From the NCBI RefSeq assembly GCF_004363215.1, contig NZ_SNYS01000005.1, positions 1 to 64,000 of the forward strand: a stretch of DNA of 64,000 bases, given 5' to 3'. The translations under genes were made by a program, and so were the position numbers. The stretch's first letter is position 1. Every line of letters starts with the position of its first letter. The notes beneath the pieces were generated by a model that saw nothing but the letters and a program-made list of their open reading frames with translations, was not told the DNA's origin and made no database searches. The DNA comes from Methanimicrococcus blatticola. GTDB taxonomy: Archaea; Halobacteriota; Methanosarcinia; Methanosarcinales; Methanosarcinaceae. This document shows, one piece after another, positions 30,179 to 39,172 of this stretch.

Positions 30179-31174
30179 TTAAAGTCCTTCCAGAATGTGT
30201 TTTTCACGGTCTACTTTCCGATCCAAAAACGGTTCGACTTTTATAATGACATATGTATCCGCCCCGAACCGCTGTTTCAAACAGTTTTCAACTTCTTTTT
30301 GAATTTCAGCCGCTTCTTTGACGGTTAAATTCTCATCAATCATAATATGCATATCAATTGCCTTGGAACTGCCGAGCTTACGTGTTTTCAGCGAATGCAT
30401 ATTCAACACGCCTTCGCAATCCAGAATGATGGTTTTGATTTCTTCATTGATTTCCGGGCTGAGAGACGCATCCATCAAATCATTCGTGCTGTTGTAAATG
30501 ATTTTAAGGGCGATATAAAGAATGTAAAGTGCCAAAAGAACCGCCATAATCGGATCAAGAATTGCCCATTTATCGCCGAGCAGAATCGCGGCACCGATGC
30601 CGGCTGCAACGCCGACAGAGGAAAACGCATCTGTTCTGTGATGCCAGGCATTTACTTCAATCATGTCGCTGCCTAATTTTTTAGCCACTCTGTGCGTGTA
30701 CTGATAGAGCAATTCTTTTGCGATAATAGACAAAAGCGCGACATAAAATGTAATCATTGCCGGCTTTTCAATCGGCGTTCCTTCAATGAAATCATAAATT
30801 GTCCCGGCGGCTTCAGATAAGATCAGCGCGCCTGCAAGCAGAAGCATGACACCGACAACAACGGAAGCCAAACTTTCGATTTTTTTGTGACCGAAATTAT
30901 GACTGTCATCTTCCGGTTTTGCGGAAATTCGGATACTGAAGATAACAACGAAATCGCTTAAAAGGTCTGAAAGTGAATGAACACCGTCGGCAATTAAAGC
31001 CGCACTGTTGCCGATAACGCCTGCAATCACTTTGAAAATGGTCAATAAGATGTTTACAGCCATTCCGATAATCGTTACACGTAAACCTTCTTTAGATTTG
31101 TATTCAGCATGTTGGAACGGACTCTGCAAATCCTCTAATCCAACGGTCACAGTTTCATGTTTTTTTCCTGTCAA
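30179..31174 (-). CDS. Cation diffusion facilitator (CDF) metal efflux transporter
   Basis: A 331-residue proton-coupled exporter of divalent metals (Zn, Fe, Mn, Co or Ni). Six transmembrane helices span about residues 30-240. The metal site motif HxxxD appears twice: DGVHSLSDLLSD in helix 2 (about residues 63-74) and NAWHHRTDAFSS in helix 5. Helix 2 has Asp and His, and a C-terminal ferredoxin-like cytoplasmic domain (about 245-331) contains His and Asp for regulatory metal binding. The start is a TTG at 31174 with GGGG 9 bases before it; no in-frame ATG occurs before residue 37. The metal cannot be told from sequence alone. Confidence 0.9.
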   Translation of the reverse strand: MTGKKHETVTVGLEDLQSPFQHAEYKSKEGLRVTIIGMAVNILLTIFKVIAGVIGNSAALIADGVHSLSDLLSDFVVIFSIRISAKPEDDSHNFGHKKIESLASVVVGVMLLLAGALILSEAAGTIYDFIEGTPIEKPAMITFYVALLSIIAKELLYQYTHRVAKKLGSDMIEVNAWHHRTDAFSSVGVAAGIGAAILLGDKWAILDPIMAVLLALYILYIALKIIYNSTNDLMDASLSPEINEEIKTIILDCEGVLNMHSLKTRKLGSSKAIDMHIMIDENLTVKEAAEIQKEVENCLKQRFGADTYVIIKVEPFLDRKVDREKHILEGL

Positions 31175-31400
31175 ATATTATTCCCCGTAAAGATTTTTCC
31201 GTAAACGGTAAAATTCTTTAATAAATAAAAGGGGATTAAAGTATTTAAAAAACAAACAAAATGATTTTAAGACTCTTCAACTCTTTTGAATATCATCAAT
31301 TCTTTTGAATAAAATGAATGATTTTAACCGTGCCGAAAGGAAATGAATGATAAAAAAAACAAGTGATAATTGATAATGAGTGATAGGGTGATGATTAATA

Positions 31401-31958
31401 ATGAGTGATAAAATGAGATTGTTTATTGCCGCCCACTTTCCTGAAGAAACAAATCAACGGTTATTAGAATTCAATAATTTCTTAAAAGAAAACGCAAGAG
31501 GAAACTTCACAAAACCTCAAAACCTGCATATGACGCTCATTTTTCTCGGTGAAACAGATTCCAAAACCGCAGATAAGATTGTAAAAATAATGGAAAATAC
31601 AATCCCAAACCACCCGGTAACCATGAAATTTGAAAAAATCGGGCGATTCAAAAGAGGAAATGAATCCCTTGTTTGGGCCGGCGGCGATTCCCAAAAACTT
31701 TCGGAAATTCATCAACAACTTTCAACTGAATTACAAAATACCGGCATCAATCAAGACTTGAAAAAATTCGTCCCCCATGTTACTTTAGGCCGGCGGATTC
31801 AATTTAAAACACCGTCGCGCAACGAAAAAGAAATTGATGAATTCTTGGCATCAATCAACGCCGAATTTGAAACCTCAATTTCCAAGATCAGTTTAATGGA
31901 AAGCGAATTAACGTCGACCGGTCCGAATTACAAAGAACTTTTCACGATTATTTTATAA
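31401..31958 (+). CDS. thpR: RNA 2',3'-cyclic phosphodiesterase
   Basis: A 185-residue 2H phosphoesterase (LigT/ThpR family) that opens 2',3'-cyclic phosphates at RNA ends. Its two catalytic HxT motifs are H43-M-T in LHMTLIFLG and H126-V-T in VPHVTLGR. Homologues usually begin MRLFIA, so translation could start at the ATG at 31413, which has GTGAT three bases upstream; the ATG at 31401 is kept because GGGTGATG also precedes it. It is divergent from the CDF gene. A copy of the composite repeat begins 18 bases after the stop. Confidence 0.92.
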   Translation: MSDKMRLFIAAHFPEETNQRLLEFNNFLKENARGNFTKPQNLHMTLIFLGETDSKTADKIVKIMENTIPNHPVTMKFEKIGRFKRGNESLVWAGGDSQKLSEIHQQLSTELQNTGINQDLKKFVPHVTLGRRIQFKTPSRNEKEIDEFLASINAEFETSISKISLMESELTSTGPNYKELFTIIL

Positions 31959-31975
31959 AACAAAGCGAAACCCGA

Positions 31976-32066
31976 AACAACCGCCCGCTAATTTACGTTC
32001 TGACCGAAGCAAAGCGGAGGACAGAACGGAAATTTGCGGATTCGTACCCGGCCGATACAGCAAAAA
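31976..32066 (+). repeat. Constant-loop hairpin element, copy C3
   Basis: Begins AACAACCGCCCGCTAATTTA, inner stem CGTTCTG...CAGAACG (a perfect 7 bp that differs from the CGTTCC/GGAACG of C1 and C2), loop ACCGAAGCAAAGCGGAG, then AAATTTGCGGATTCGTACCC and GGCCGATACAGCAAAAA. The paired change relative to C1, C2 and C4 indicates that the stem itself is conserved. Confidence 0.78.
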
Positions 32067-32141
32067 CGAGGACCTGTTTTTAATGTCAATTATTCGTCTG
32101 CATCTGTGTCACTGCATGCATCTGCTCTTTTTTATGACAGC

Positions 32142-32333
32142 CGTTCGCTGCGCGAACGTGGTGCTGCTACCTTGCCGTTTCCGTTTGGTGCTGTTACCTT
32201 GCCGTTTCCGTTTGGTGCTGTTACCTTGCCGTTTCCGTTTGGTGCTGTTACCTTGCCGTTTCCGTTTGGTGCTGCTACCTTTCCGTTTCTGTTCGCTGCT
32301 GTTACCTTTCCGTTTGCAGTTACTGCCATCGCC
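32142..32333 (+). repeat. Composite element C3: palindrome and 27-bp tandem array
   Basis: The perfect hairpin CGTTCGC-TGC-GCGAACG (32142-32158) is followed by about six units of 27 bp (GTGCTGTTACCTTGCCGTTT CCGTTTG); the central three copies are identical. The array ends at the 3' end of the convergent pilin-like gene. The unit length, 27 here against 25 or 26 elsewhere, shows that length is not fixed. Confidence 0.82.
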
Positions 32334-32852
32334 TTAAACATAAATCACTTTTTTGAACAAAATTTGATTATTGGAAGAATCAATCACCGTCAACTCGACG
32401 GTTTCTCCTTTTTTCAAAATATCTCGGGTCGGTTTTTTCGTGCTTGAAGAAATCGGATACATTATAACTGCTGATTTGCTGCTTTCAATACCGCCGATGA
32501 GAAGTGATTCACCGATTCCGAAGGATTCATTTTTGTAATATGATAAATCGGCTTCCGATTGATTAAACAAAATTCGAATATTTGACATTTGAAGCGGTGC
32601 GCCGCCGCTGTGTTCCAGTCGAACGGCTTTGTATTGTACGCTTCCGACAGTGACATTTTCAACGCGGGCGGTTAAGCTGACCGGCTGAGACGGCGCGGTA
32701 AATTCGTAGCTGAGAACTTCCGTTGCCAAGTAACCGGCCATGACGACCGTGATTGCAAGGAGAAGCAGGACGCCGACGACCGGGGAAATACCGCGGTTGT
32801 CGGAGAGAAAATTGAATTTTGAAATTGATTTTTTGGTTTTTTGAAATTTCAT
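32334..32852 (-). CDS. Archaeal type IV pilin-like protein
   Basis: 172 residues with a class III signal sequence. A basic N-terminus (MKFQKTKKSISKF) is followed by the peptidase-processing region DNRGISPVVGVLLLLAITVVMAG, typical of archaeal pilins cleaved by PibD/EppA-type peptidases and anchored or polymerised by the hydrophobic helix. The remainder is a beta-rich domain (DUF1628/pilin N-terminal family) ending VIYV. The ATG at 32852 was chosen for GAGGTTTTC upstream; an extended frame to 32888 has no ribosome site. No pilus assembly genes are adjacent, so it may be a stand-alone pilin or surface protein. Confidence 0.85.
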   Translation of the reverse strand: MKFQKTKKSISKFNFLSDNRGISPVVGVLLLLAITVVMAGYLATEVLSYEFTAPSQPVSLTARVENVTVGSVQYKAVRLEHSGGAPLQMSNIRILFNQSEADLSYYKNESFGIGESLLIGGIESSKSAVIMYPISSSTKKPTRDILKKGETVELTVIDSSNNQILFKKVIYV

Positions 32853-33006
32853 GATGAAAACCTCAAAAGAACTAAAAATCGAGTACAAATGAATGTTTTT
32901 AAATAATTTGAAAAAAGATGAAAATTGAAAAATAAATTAATAGATCCCAGATCATTAGAGTGGTCAAAGGCGTAGTACTTGAAAACAGCATCAAAAGAGT
33001 TAAAAA

Positions 33007-33089
33007 TGCGAGGGGTGGGAGTTGAACCCACGAATCCCTTCGGAACCGGATCTTAAGTCCGGCGCCTTTGACCACTCGACAACCCTCGC
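33007..33089 (-). tRNA. tRNA-Leu (anticodon TAA)
   Basis: 83-base class II tRNA. The acceptor GCGAGGG pairs with CCCTCGC, with discriminator A. The anticodon stem CCGGA/TCCGG encloses CTTAAGA (anticodon TAA), a long variable arm (TTCCGAAGGGATTC) follows, and the T arm is GTGGG-TTCAACT-CCCAC. No intron and no encoded CCA. A TATA-like CTTTAAATATAATC on the minus strand (33139-33152) touches the end of hypF. Confidence 0.96.
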
Positions 33090-33153
33090 ACGTGGTTTAA
33101 AGAATAAAAAACTAAAAAACAATAAAAGCAACGTATAATCATAACGATTATAT

Positions 33154-35646
33154 TTAAAGGTTATTCCCGAAGTTCTTTTTACTTTTGAGCAACAGCCGCG
33201 CGGTCACCGACGCGACCTGACCGTGAGAAATACAGCCGTCACCGGGCGGCAGGTTTTTGTGTGTCAGCAAATCAATGCCGTTTTCTTTTAACATTTTCGC
33301 CAAAACCGAAATGATGTAATCATTGTTGGCAACGCCGCCGGAAACGCAAACAACACGAATGCCGGAATCACGAACATTTTGCAAAACCATTTGGCCGATG
33401 CCTTCGGCAAAAGCGTGAACAAACAATGCCGCCAGTTGGTTTGGTGAAAAACGTGAATCTTCGCCTTTGATAACTTCTGTATAAAGCGCATAAAGCAGCG
33501 CAGAAGTATCAAAAACAAGCCTTCCGCTTTCATCAGACTGTTGAATCGCCGGTTTGAAATAAGACAAATCAGAAAGCGTCGGAATTTCGGAACCGATTGT
33601 TTCCGCTAAAAAAGACAAATCCGCTAAATCCGATCCGGCTGTCAATTCGGCAACTCCGTGATAAGCGGCAGATTCCAAAAGCATTGCCGGCTCCCCGTCA
33701 AAAGTCCGCTCACCGCAAAGACCGAGAAGCGCGGCGGCAGCATCCAAAACGCGCCCGGAACTGCTGGAAGCGGCGACGTTAAAGTTATTCTTCAATTGCG
33801 ATAAAACGACTTTCGCCTCATCCGCGCCGCGCGGGAAAAATAAATTCAGCGACAGCAAATCCTCTTCGGAAAGTGTGCCGTCTGAGATATAAGGATAAAG
33901 CATGCCGAAAACCAATCGCGCCGGAAACTTCGTTGCCAAGTCGCCGCCTGCCATCGGCTGCGGCGCAAGTGACGAGAGTCTGACATAATCCGTGTAAGTG
34001 CATTTTAAGATCTCGCCGCCCCAAACAGTTTGATCGTCACCGTAACCGACGCCGTCAAGCGCGATTCCGAGAACGGTTGAATCAAGCGGCAAATCATTGT
34101 CCGCCATCACCGAACAAATATGAGCGTGATGATGCTGAATTTGAATCAATTTCGCCTTTTCTTTTGAAGCATACTCTTTGGCAAAATGCGTCGTGTTAAA
34201 ATCGGGATGCATATCGCAGGCGATGATTTTCGGGCGAATTCCGGTCAGCTGACGAAGCGTTTCAAAAGCTTCAGCGTGATAAGCAGCCGTTTGCAAATGT
34301 TTCGTGTTGCCGATATATTGAGATAAAAAAATATTGCCGTCTTTTGCAAACGATAATGTATTATTCATTTCAGCCCCGACGCCGGCAACGCCTTTTGAAT
34401 GAGAAAACGGAAGAACGATCCGTTCGGGAACAAAACCGCGTGAGCGGCGCAAAAAGACAGGCTCGTCGTTGACAAAACGAATCACCGTGTCATCCGTTCT
34501 GTTTTGAATCAAACGATTATGGAAAAGGAAATAATCAGCGATGTCGGAAAGTTTGGAAAAAGCATCATCATTGTCAATCACCATCGGCAATCCCGGAAGA
34601 TTGGCAGATGTCATCACGACAACATCCGTTTTCAAATATTCGAACAAAACATAATGCGCCGCGGAATAAGGAAGCATCATACCGAGATTATGCAATTTCG
34701 GGGCCACTGACGGTGCAAGCGCGTAGGAGTCGGATTTGTTGCAAACAACTATCGGTCGGCGCACATTTTCAAGAAAAGAAAGTTCTTTTCCGGCTGTACG
34801 GCGAATTTGAGTATGATTAGAAGCGACAGCCGCGTTTCGAACCATAACGGCAAAAGGCTGCGCCGGTCTTTTTAAGCGATTGCGTAAAAGACAGACGGCC
34901 TCTTCAGAAAATGCATTACAAACCAAATGAAAACCGCCGTCTCCTTTCAGCGCGACAATAAAACCGTCATCAATCGCTTTTGCCGCTTCCTTTAAAGCGT
35001 CATTGCCGGATGCAAGAACAATCGCTTTTCTGTCGCCTCCAGAATTTTTAGCCTTCCGCCCCGCTTTTTGTTCAAACGTATGGATCGGACCGCACGTCGG
35101 ACAGCAGACCGGCTGCGCATGATAGCGACGGTCATTGACGTCAGTATATTCTTTCAAACACGCCTCACAAAGCGGAAATTCATCCATTACTGTATTTTTT
35201 CGATCATAAGGAAGTTTGCGAACAGTTGTGTAGCGCGGGCCGCAATTGGTACAAACCGTAAACGGATACAAATGACGGCGGTTTTGAGGTGATTGCATAT
35301 CAGACAAACACTCCTCACAAACAGCCGTATCCGGCGGAATAATAGAATTTCCGGAAACGCCGGATTTGCTTTTTAAAATTAGAAAGCCGCCTTCAATCGC
35401 GGCTTCGCCTTCCGGCAAATCAGTGACATTCAATTCATCAATTCGGGAAAGCGGCGGATTTTTCGTCGTTAAATCCGACAAAAAAGAATTCAGATTTTCG
35501 GTGCTGCCCGCCGCGAGAATTTGAACCATATTTCCGAGATTAATGACGGAACCGGAAATGTGATTTTCAACGGCAATCCGATAAACAAACGGACGAAAAC
35601 CGACGCCTTGAACGACTCCCTTGACAAGCAATTTTTTGACCGGCAT
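33154..35646 (-). CDS. hypF: [NiFe] hydrogenase maturation carbamoyltransferase HypF
   Basis: Makes the thiocarboxamide on HypE that becomes the cyanide ligands of the hydrogenase iron. The 830 residues show the full domain order: acylphosphatase (VKGVVQGVGFRPFVYRIA, residues 8-25), two zinc-finger blocks (CEECLSDM...CTNCG and CEACLKEY...CCPTCG, about 110-190), a YrdC-like ATP/carbamoyl domain (about 205-390) and a Kae1/TobZ-like carbamoyltransferase domain with HHHAHICSVMADN near 500 and GGVANNDYI near 780. It starts 17 bases after vhtD on the same strand, so it is likely cotranscribed with the protease gene. Confidence 0.96.
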   Translation of the reverse strand: MPVKKLLVKGVVQGVGFRPFVYRIAVENHISGSVINLGNMVQILAAGSTENLNSFLSDLTTKNPPLSRIDELNVTDLPEGEAAIEGGFLILKSKSGVSGNSIIPPDTAVCEECLSDMQSPQNRRHLYPFTVCTNCGPRYTTVRKLPYDRKNTVMDEFPLCEACLKEYTDVNDRRYHAQPVCCPTCGPIHTFEQKAGRKAKNSGGDRKAIVLASGNDALKEAAKAIDDGFIVALKGDGGFHLVCNAFSEEAVCLLRNRLKRPAQPFAVMVRNAAVASNHTQIRRTAGKELSFLENVRRPIVVCNKSDSYALAPSVAPKLHNLGMMLPYSAAHYVLFEYLKTDVVVMTSANLPGLPMVIDNDDAFSKLSDIADYFLFHNRLIQNRTDDTVIRFVNDEPVFLRRSRGFVPERIVLPFSHSKGVAGVGAEMNNTLSFAKDGNIFLSQYIGNTKHLQTAAYHAEAFETLRQLTGIRPKIIACDMHPDFNTTHFAKEYASKEKAKLIQIQHHHAHICSVMADNDLPLDSTVLGIALDGVGYGDDQTVWGGEILKCTYTDYVRLSSLAPQPMAGGDLATKFPARLVFGMLYPYISDGTLSEEDLLSLNLFFPRGADEAKVVLSQLKNNFNVAASSSSGRVLDAAAALLGLCGERTFDGEPAMLLESAAYHGVAELTAGSDLADLSFLAETIGSEIPTLSDLSYFKPAIQQSDESGRLVFDTSALLYALYTEVIKGEDSRFSPNQLAALFVHAFAEGIGQMVLQNVRDSGIRVVCVSGGVANNDYIISVLAKMLKENGIDLLTHKNLPPGDGCISHGQVASVTARLLLKSKKNFGNNL

Positions 35647-35663
35647 GATGACACCAAGAATCG

Positions 35664-36221
35664 TTAGGCAACCAAATCTTTTCGGATTTCTTCAAGCACC
35701 AGCGGAATGAGACGATCAATTGCCGCAGCGACCTCGGGGCTCATTTCGGTTGTTAAATTAACTTCATCCGGATGTTTTTGGATTTCAACGCCGTAAACGA
35801 CAATTTCGGGCAAGCCTTGAACTTCGCGGGCAATGCCGAGAACGGTCGGGACGGAAACGTCGTGTGACGACATCATTTTGCCGACACCCTCGCCGTCTAA
35901 AAGGTCTTCGCCTTTAATTCTTAAAATCGCGCCGAGATTTTGATCGCTTTTCAGCGCGTCAATAATGATAATTTTATCAAAGCCTTCCAAAAAACAAAGC
36001 ATATCCAAACCGGAAACACCCGCGTCCATAATATCAACTTCAGATAAGCAGGAAAGCGACTCAGCCGGCAAATTCAAAAAACAAGAATCAGATAAAGATG
36101 CGCCGCCTTCTAATTTATCCTTCATTGCCGTCAGTTTTTCAACCGTATGAATACCGACACCATCGTCGCCCATCCATAAATTGCCGCATCCCATGATTCG
36201 AATTGTTTTTGAAAGTGTCAT
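35664..36221 (-). CDS. vhtD: Hydrogenase maturation endopeptidase VhtD
   Basis: A nickel-dependent protease (HyaD/HycI/HoxM family) that removes the C-terminal extension of the VhtA precursor after nickel insertion. It has 185 residues. The start at 36221 is chosen for GGTGAT 5-10 bases upstream and because the family begins near this point with IRIMGCGNLWMGDDGVG. The Ni-binding Glu/Asp and His positions fall in GNLWMGDDGVGIH, VDIMDAG and SSHDVSVP. A TATA-like CTTTTATACAA (minus strand, 36302-36312) gives it a promoter separate from vhtGAC; hypF follows 17 bases downstream. Confidence 0.92.
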   Translation of the reverse strand: MTLSKTIRIMGCGNLWMGDDGVGIHTVEKLTAMKDKLEGGASLSDSCFLNLPAESLSCLSEVDIMDAGVSGLDMLCFLEGFDKIIIIDALKSDQNLGAILRIKGEDLLDGEGVGKMMSSHDVSVPTVLGIAREVQGLPEIVVYGVEIQKHPDEVNLTTEMSPEVAAAIDRLIPLVLEEIRKDLVA

Positions 36222-36597
36222 AAAAATCACCGGCGATAGAATGAATAAATTCAGCCTCTCGCGAATATAATTAATCTTTATGAAATGAATTATCAATGTT
36301 GTATAAAAGGGCTTCTAATTTCGATAAAATAAAAAAAAGAAAGCTGCTTCGTTAAAAAAGTAAAACGTGAAAACATAAAAAGTAAAACATAAAAAAATAA
36401 AACGTAAAAAGTAAACGTAAAAAAATAAAACGTAAAAAGTAAAACGTAAAAAAGTAAAACATAAAAAAATAAAACGTAAAAAAATAAAACGTAAAAAATA
36501 AAACGTAAAAAAGTAAAACGTAAAAAAGTAAAACGTAAAAAAAGAAGAGAAAAGGAAACAGAGGGTTTCCTTAGATTTTCCTTTTCAATTTCAAATT
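36222..36597. other. Gap between vhtC and vhtD with terminator and A-rich repeat
   Basis: No gene. The right end has the vhtC terminator (36552-36572). The middle (36356-36545) is about 13 degenerate copies of a 14-15 bp unit AAAACGTAAAAAAGT, T-rich on the transcribed minus strand. The left end holds the vhtD promoter near 36305. This breaks the usual compact vhtGACD order into two transcription units. Confidence 0.6.
36552..36572 (-). terminator. Hairpin terminator after vhtC
   Basis: A perfect 8-bp stem on the minus strand, AAGGAAAC-CCTCT-GTTTCCTT, followed by TTCTCTTCTTTTTTT, 25 bases after the vhtC stop. It should end the vhtGAC transcript before vhtD. Confidence 0.7.
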
Positions 36598-37359
36598 TTA
36601 ATGGTGTTCTTCTTCGTCGATGACCTGAACAACAGGGCTGTCCAAATATTCTTTACCGTCGATGAAAATCGATCTCCAGTACTTGAACACTTTGGTGTCG
36701 AATTCCAAAATGAAAGCGTGGCAAATCAATTCAAAGATAAAGAAGTATGTCAAAGCCAAGTGCAACCAGCGTGCAAATTCAAGACCGTTCATGTTCAGAA
36801 TCGGTGAGATCCAGCCAAAGATAATCGTCAGCCAGTGAGCGATCGGAATACCGATGATACTCCAGTCGACCTTGTAAAGAACGATTCCGGTAATGAAGAT
36901 CAAGAAGATACAAAGACCTTCAACAACGATGAAAATTTTGAACATCGGGTGAAGCTTGGTCTTGTAGTGACCGGTTGCTTTGTTGTAGACTGTAAATTCA
37001 GGATACTTCTCTTGCTTTCCGAAGAAGTTAAGAACCATACCTTTCAAGCGGCGGAAGTCATCTTTGTTGAAGATGTAGCCGTAGTAGAAGTGTTTGACAA
37101 CACCCTTTACGCCGCCTTCTTGCCAGCCGTGGGAGAGAATTCCGTAAGGAACCAAACACCAGTTGGTCAAAATCAAGACGGGAACCATAACCATGTGTAA
37201 GACACGTGCGTTGTGGAACGTCATGATATCCCAGCCGAAGTAAATGTGCAGGCCGGTGAAGATCAAGACCAACATGGCGATGGCGTGGAACGTGTGTGTC
37301 CAGCGCTCAACCCAGTTGTATCGTTCGACTGTTTTGGTTTTCTGTGCATTTTCTGACAT
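36598..37359 (-). CDS. vhtC: Methanophenazine-reducing hydrogenase cytochrome b subunit
   Basis: The 253-residue membrane subunit that takes electrons from VhtG and reduces methanophenazine, helping to build the ion gradient. It has four or five transmembrane helices and histidines placed as b-haem ligands: H28 in VERWTHTFHAIAM, H55 in RVLHMVMV, and two near LHLALTYFF and LICHAF. This is the NiFe-hydrogenase cytochrome b/formate dehydrogenase gamma fold. It lies 13 bases after vhtA with GAGG upstream of the ATG and ends the vhtGAC unit. Cytochrome-containing methanogens of the Methanosarcinales are the known hosts of this enzyme. Confidence 0.95.
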   Translation of the reverse strand: MSENAQKTKTVERYNWVERWTHTFHAIAMLVLIFTGLHIYFGWDIMTFHNARVLHMVMVPVLILTNWCLVPYGILSHGWQEGGVKGVVKHFYYGYIFNKDDFRRLKGMVLNFFGKQEKYPEFTVYNKATGHYKTKLHPMFKIFIVVEGLCIFLIFITGIVLYKVDWSIIGIPIAHWLTIIFGWISPILNMNGLEFARWLHLALTYFFIFELICHAFILEFDTKVFKYWRSIFIDGKEYLDSPVVQVIDEEEHH

Positions 37360-37372
37360 TTAGAAAACCTCC

Positions 37373-39166
37373 TCAGAATAATTCGTAATCTCTCGGAGCA
37401 TTCTTTCCTGTTGCATCAATGGTGTGAATAGCACAAGCGACACACGGGTCGTAGGAACGACCGACGTGAAGAATGGCGACAGGGTTTGTGTAATCTGCGC
37501 CGCCGACATTGTCAACGCCTGAAATCGCATTACCGACAAGAGCTTGTTCAACCGGACTCGGAATTCCGTTTTCATCACGCGGGCCGAGGTTCCATGTACT
37601 CGGAACAATCGCCTGGTAATTCTTGGTTTTACCGGATTTATCTGTTGAAATCCAGTGACCGAGCGCGCCTCTGGGTGCTTCCCAGATACCCATGCCTCTG
37701 CCTTCTTTTGCAGCTCTTAAGTCAAGCGGTTCTGCAAATTTCTTTGCGGGGTCAATATCGTTGAGGAAGTCAACAATCTTGTGCGCAAGAATTGCGGTTT
37801 CCTGCATGCGGGCAAGAACTCTTGTGTAAACGTTTGCCGGGGACATGCCGTTGTCTGCGAAAGCTTTTGCAAGACCTGTAACCAACGGGTCCTGTGCGAC
37901 AATCATGCGGGCAAGCGGACCGACTTCGGCAGGAATGCCGTTGTAACGCGGTGCTTTGAGCCAGCTGTATTTCTCAGTCGGACCTGCTTCGAGGTTGATT
38001 TGTTCTGCCTTGCTGACCGGAACGGTGGTTCCGTCGTACGGGTGTCTGGACGGTGTGTCGTCTTCATAGAAGGCGCACTGAATACTTTCTGTAATCTTTG
38101 TTGTGTCCAAGTCTTCGAACTTCAAGTTGCCTGAAACGACACCGGATGTCAAGAAGCGTTCACCGGTCGGGCTTTCGGGGTTGTAACCGTCTTTGGTGCT
38201 GTCGTAGAATGAACCGTAAGACAAGAAGCTGATTTTGCTCGGGTCCTGGTAACCGCCGAGTTTGTCGAGTCTTAAGCTGGCCGGAAGGCCGAGGATCTTT
38301 TCACCGACAAGTTCGGAACCGAATGCTGCAAAGAATTCAACATCTTTCCAGCCGTTTTCTCTGGAGAAGTCATTGCCGGAAGACTTGCTGATTAAACTTG
38401 CGAGGTGGTCCGTCACGAATTTAACGGCTGCGTCAGGTGATTTTGCCTGAGCGGTGTTTAAAATCCATGTGTCAAGAGGCACACCGAGTGTGTAGTTCTG
38501 AACGAATTCCATGACTTTCAAGTAAATTGCTGCGGACTTGGTAATTTCGCCAAGACCGGGTGTGCATGTGACACCGCCTGCAACGGTAACGGCCTGGTGG
38601 GGCATTTTACCGCCGAAGAGAGCAATTGCTTCCTGGAGTCTTTTCTTTTCGGGAATTGCGTTTAAGTAGCTGGTACCGACCGGAATTGCTTTGCCGTCAA
38701 GCTTGTAGCTGAGCGGCGCGAATCTGCCGAGCAATTCGTTCCAGACAGCTTGTCCGGTTGCGCCCAAACTGAGGGTGGAGCCGGTCAAAACATCTCTGTA
38801 TCTCGGGTTGGCCAAATCGGGACCGAATAAAATGTAGATGTGTGTTGCATGACTTGCAATTGTGTTTGCGGCCTGAATGAAGTTTCTGACGGCAAGCGCG
38901 TTCTGCGGAACACTTTCGGCAACGCCGTAGAGGTCGTCAAGCGCATTTGTTGCGGTCATTGAGTGAGAAATCGGACAGACACCGCAGATTCTGGCAACGT
39001 GCATGGATGCGTCTCTGGGGTCTTTTCCCTGAAGCATACGTTCAAAACCGCGGAAAAGCATACCGCCGCTCTGTGCGGAGGTGATGAGACCACTGCTGTC
39101 AACTTCAGCGGACACTTTCATGTGTCCTTCAATTCTTGTTAAGGGATCAACTGTAACTTTAACCAT
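37373..39166 (-). CDS. vhtA: Methanophenazine-reducing hydrogenase large subunit
   Basis: The catalytic [NiFe] subunit, 597 residues. The four nickel cysteines are C61 and C64 in [11 protein letters not shown] and C575 and C578 in [10 protein letters not shown] 16-residue extension after H581 ([16 protein letters not shown]) is the expected substrate of the VhtD protease, so the enzyme undergoes standard maturation. The N-terminal [13 protein letters not shown] is the family L0 region. The gene starts 6 bases after vhtG, with GGAGAAGTGATG as the ribosome site at the end of vhtG. VhtA has no signal of its own; it should be carried across the membrane with VhtG by the Tat route (family knowledge). 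Confidence 0.97.
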   Translation of the reverse strand: MVKVTVDPLTRIEGHMKVSAEVDSSGLITSAQSGGMLFRGFERMLQGKDPRDASMHVARICGVCPISHSMTATNALDDLYGVAESVPQNALAVRNFIQAANTIASHATHIYILFGPDLANPRYRDVLTGSTLSLGATGQAVWNELLGRFAPLSYKLDGKAIPVGTSYLNAIPEKKRLQEAIALFGGKMPHQAVTVAGGVTCTPGLGEITKSAAIYLKVMEFVQNYTLGVPLDTWILNTAQAKSPDAAVKFVTDHLASLISKSSGNDFSRENGWKDVEFFAAFGSELVGEKILGLPASLRLDKLGGYQDPSKISFLSYGSFYDSTKDGYNPESPTGERFLTSGVVSGNLKFEDLDTTKITESIQCAFYEDDTPSRHPYDGTTVPVSKAEQINLEAGPTEKYSWLKAPRYNGIPAEVGPLARMIVAQDPLVTGLAKAFADNGMSPANVYTRVLARMQETAILAHKIVDFLNDIDPAKKFAEPLDLRAAKEGRGMGIWEAPRGALGHWISTDKSGKTKNYQAIVPSTWNLGPRDENGIPSPVEQALVGNAISGVDNVGGADYTNPVAILHVGRSYDPCVACAIHTIDATGKNAPRDYELF

Positions 39167-39172
39167 TTTTCA

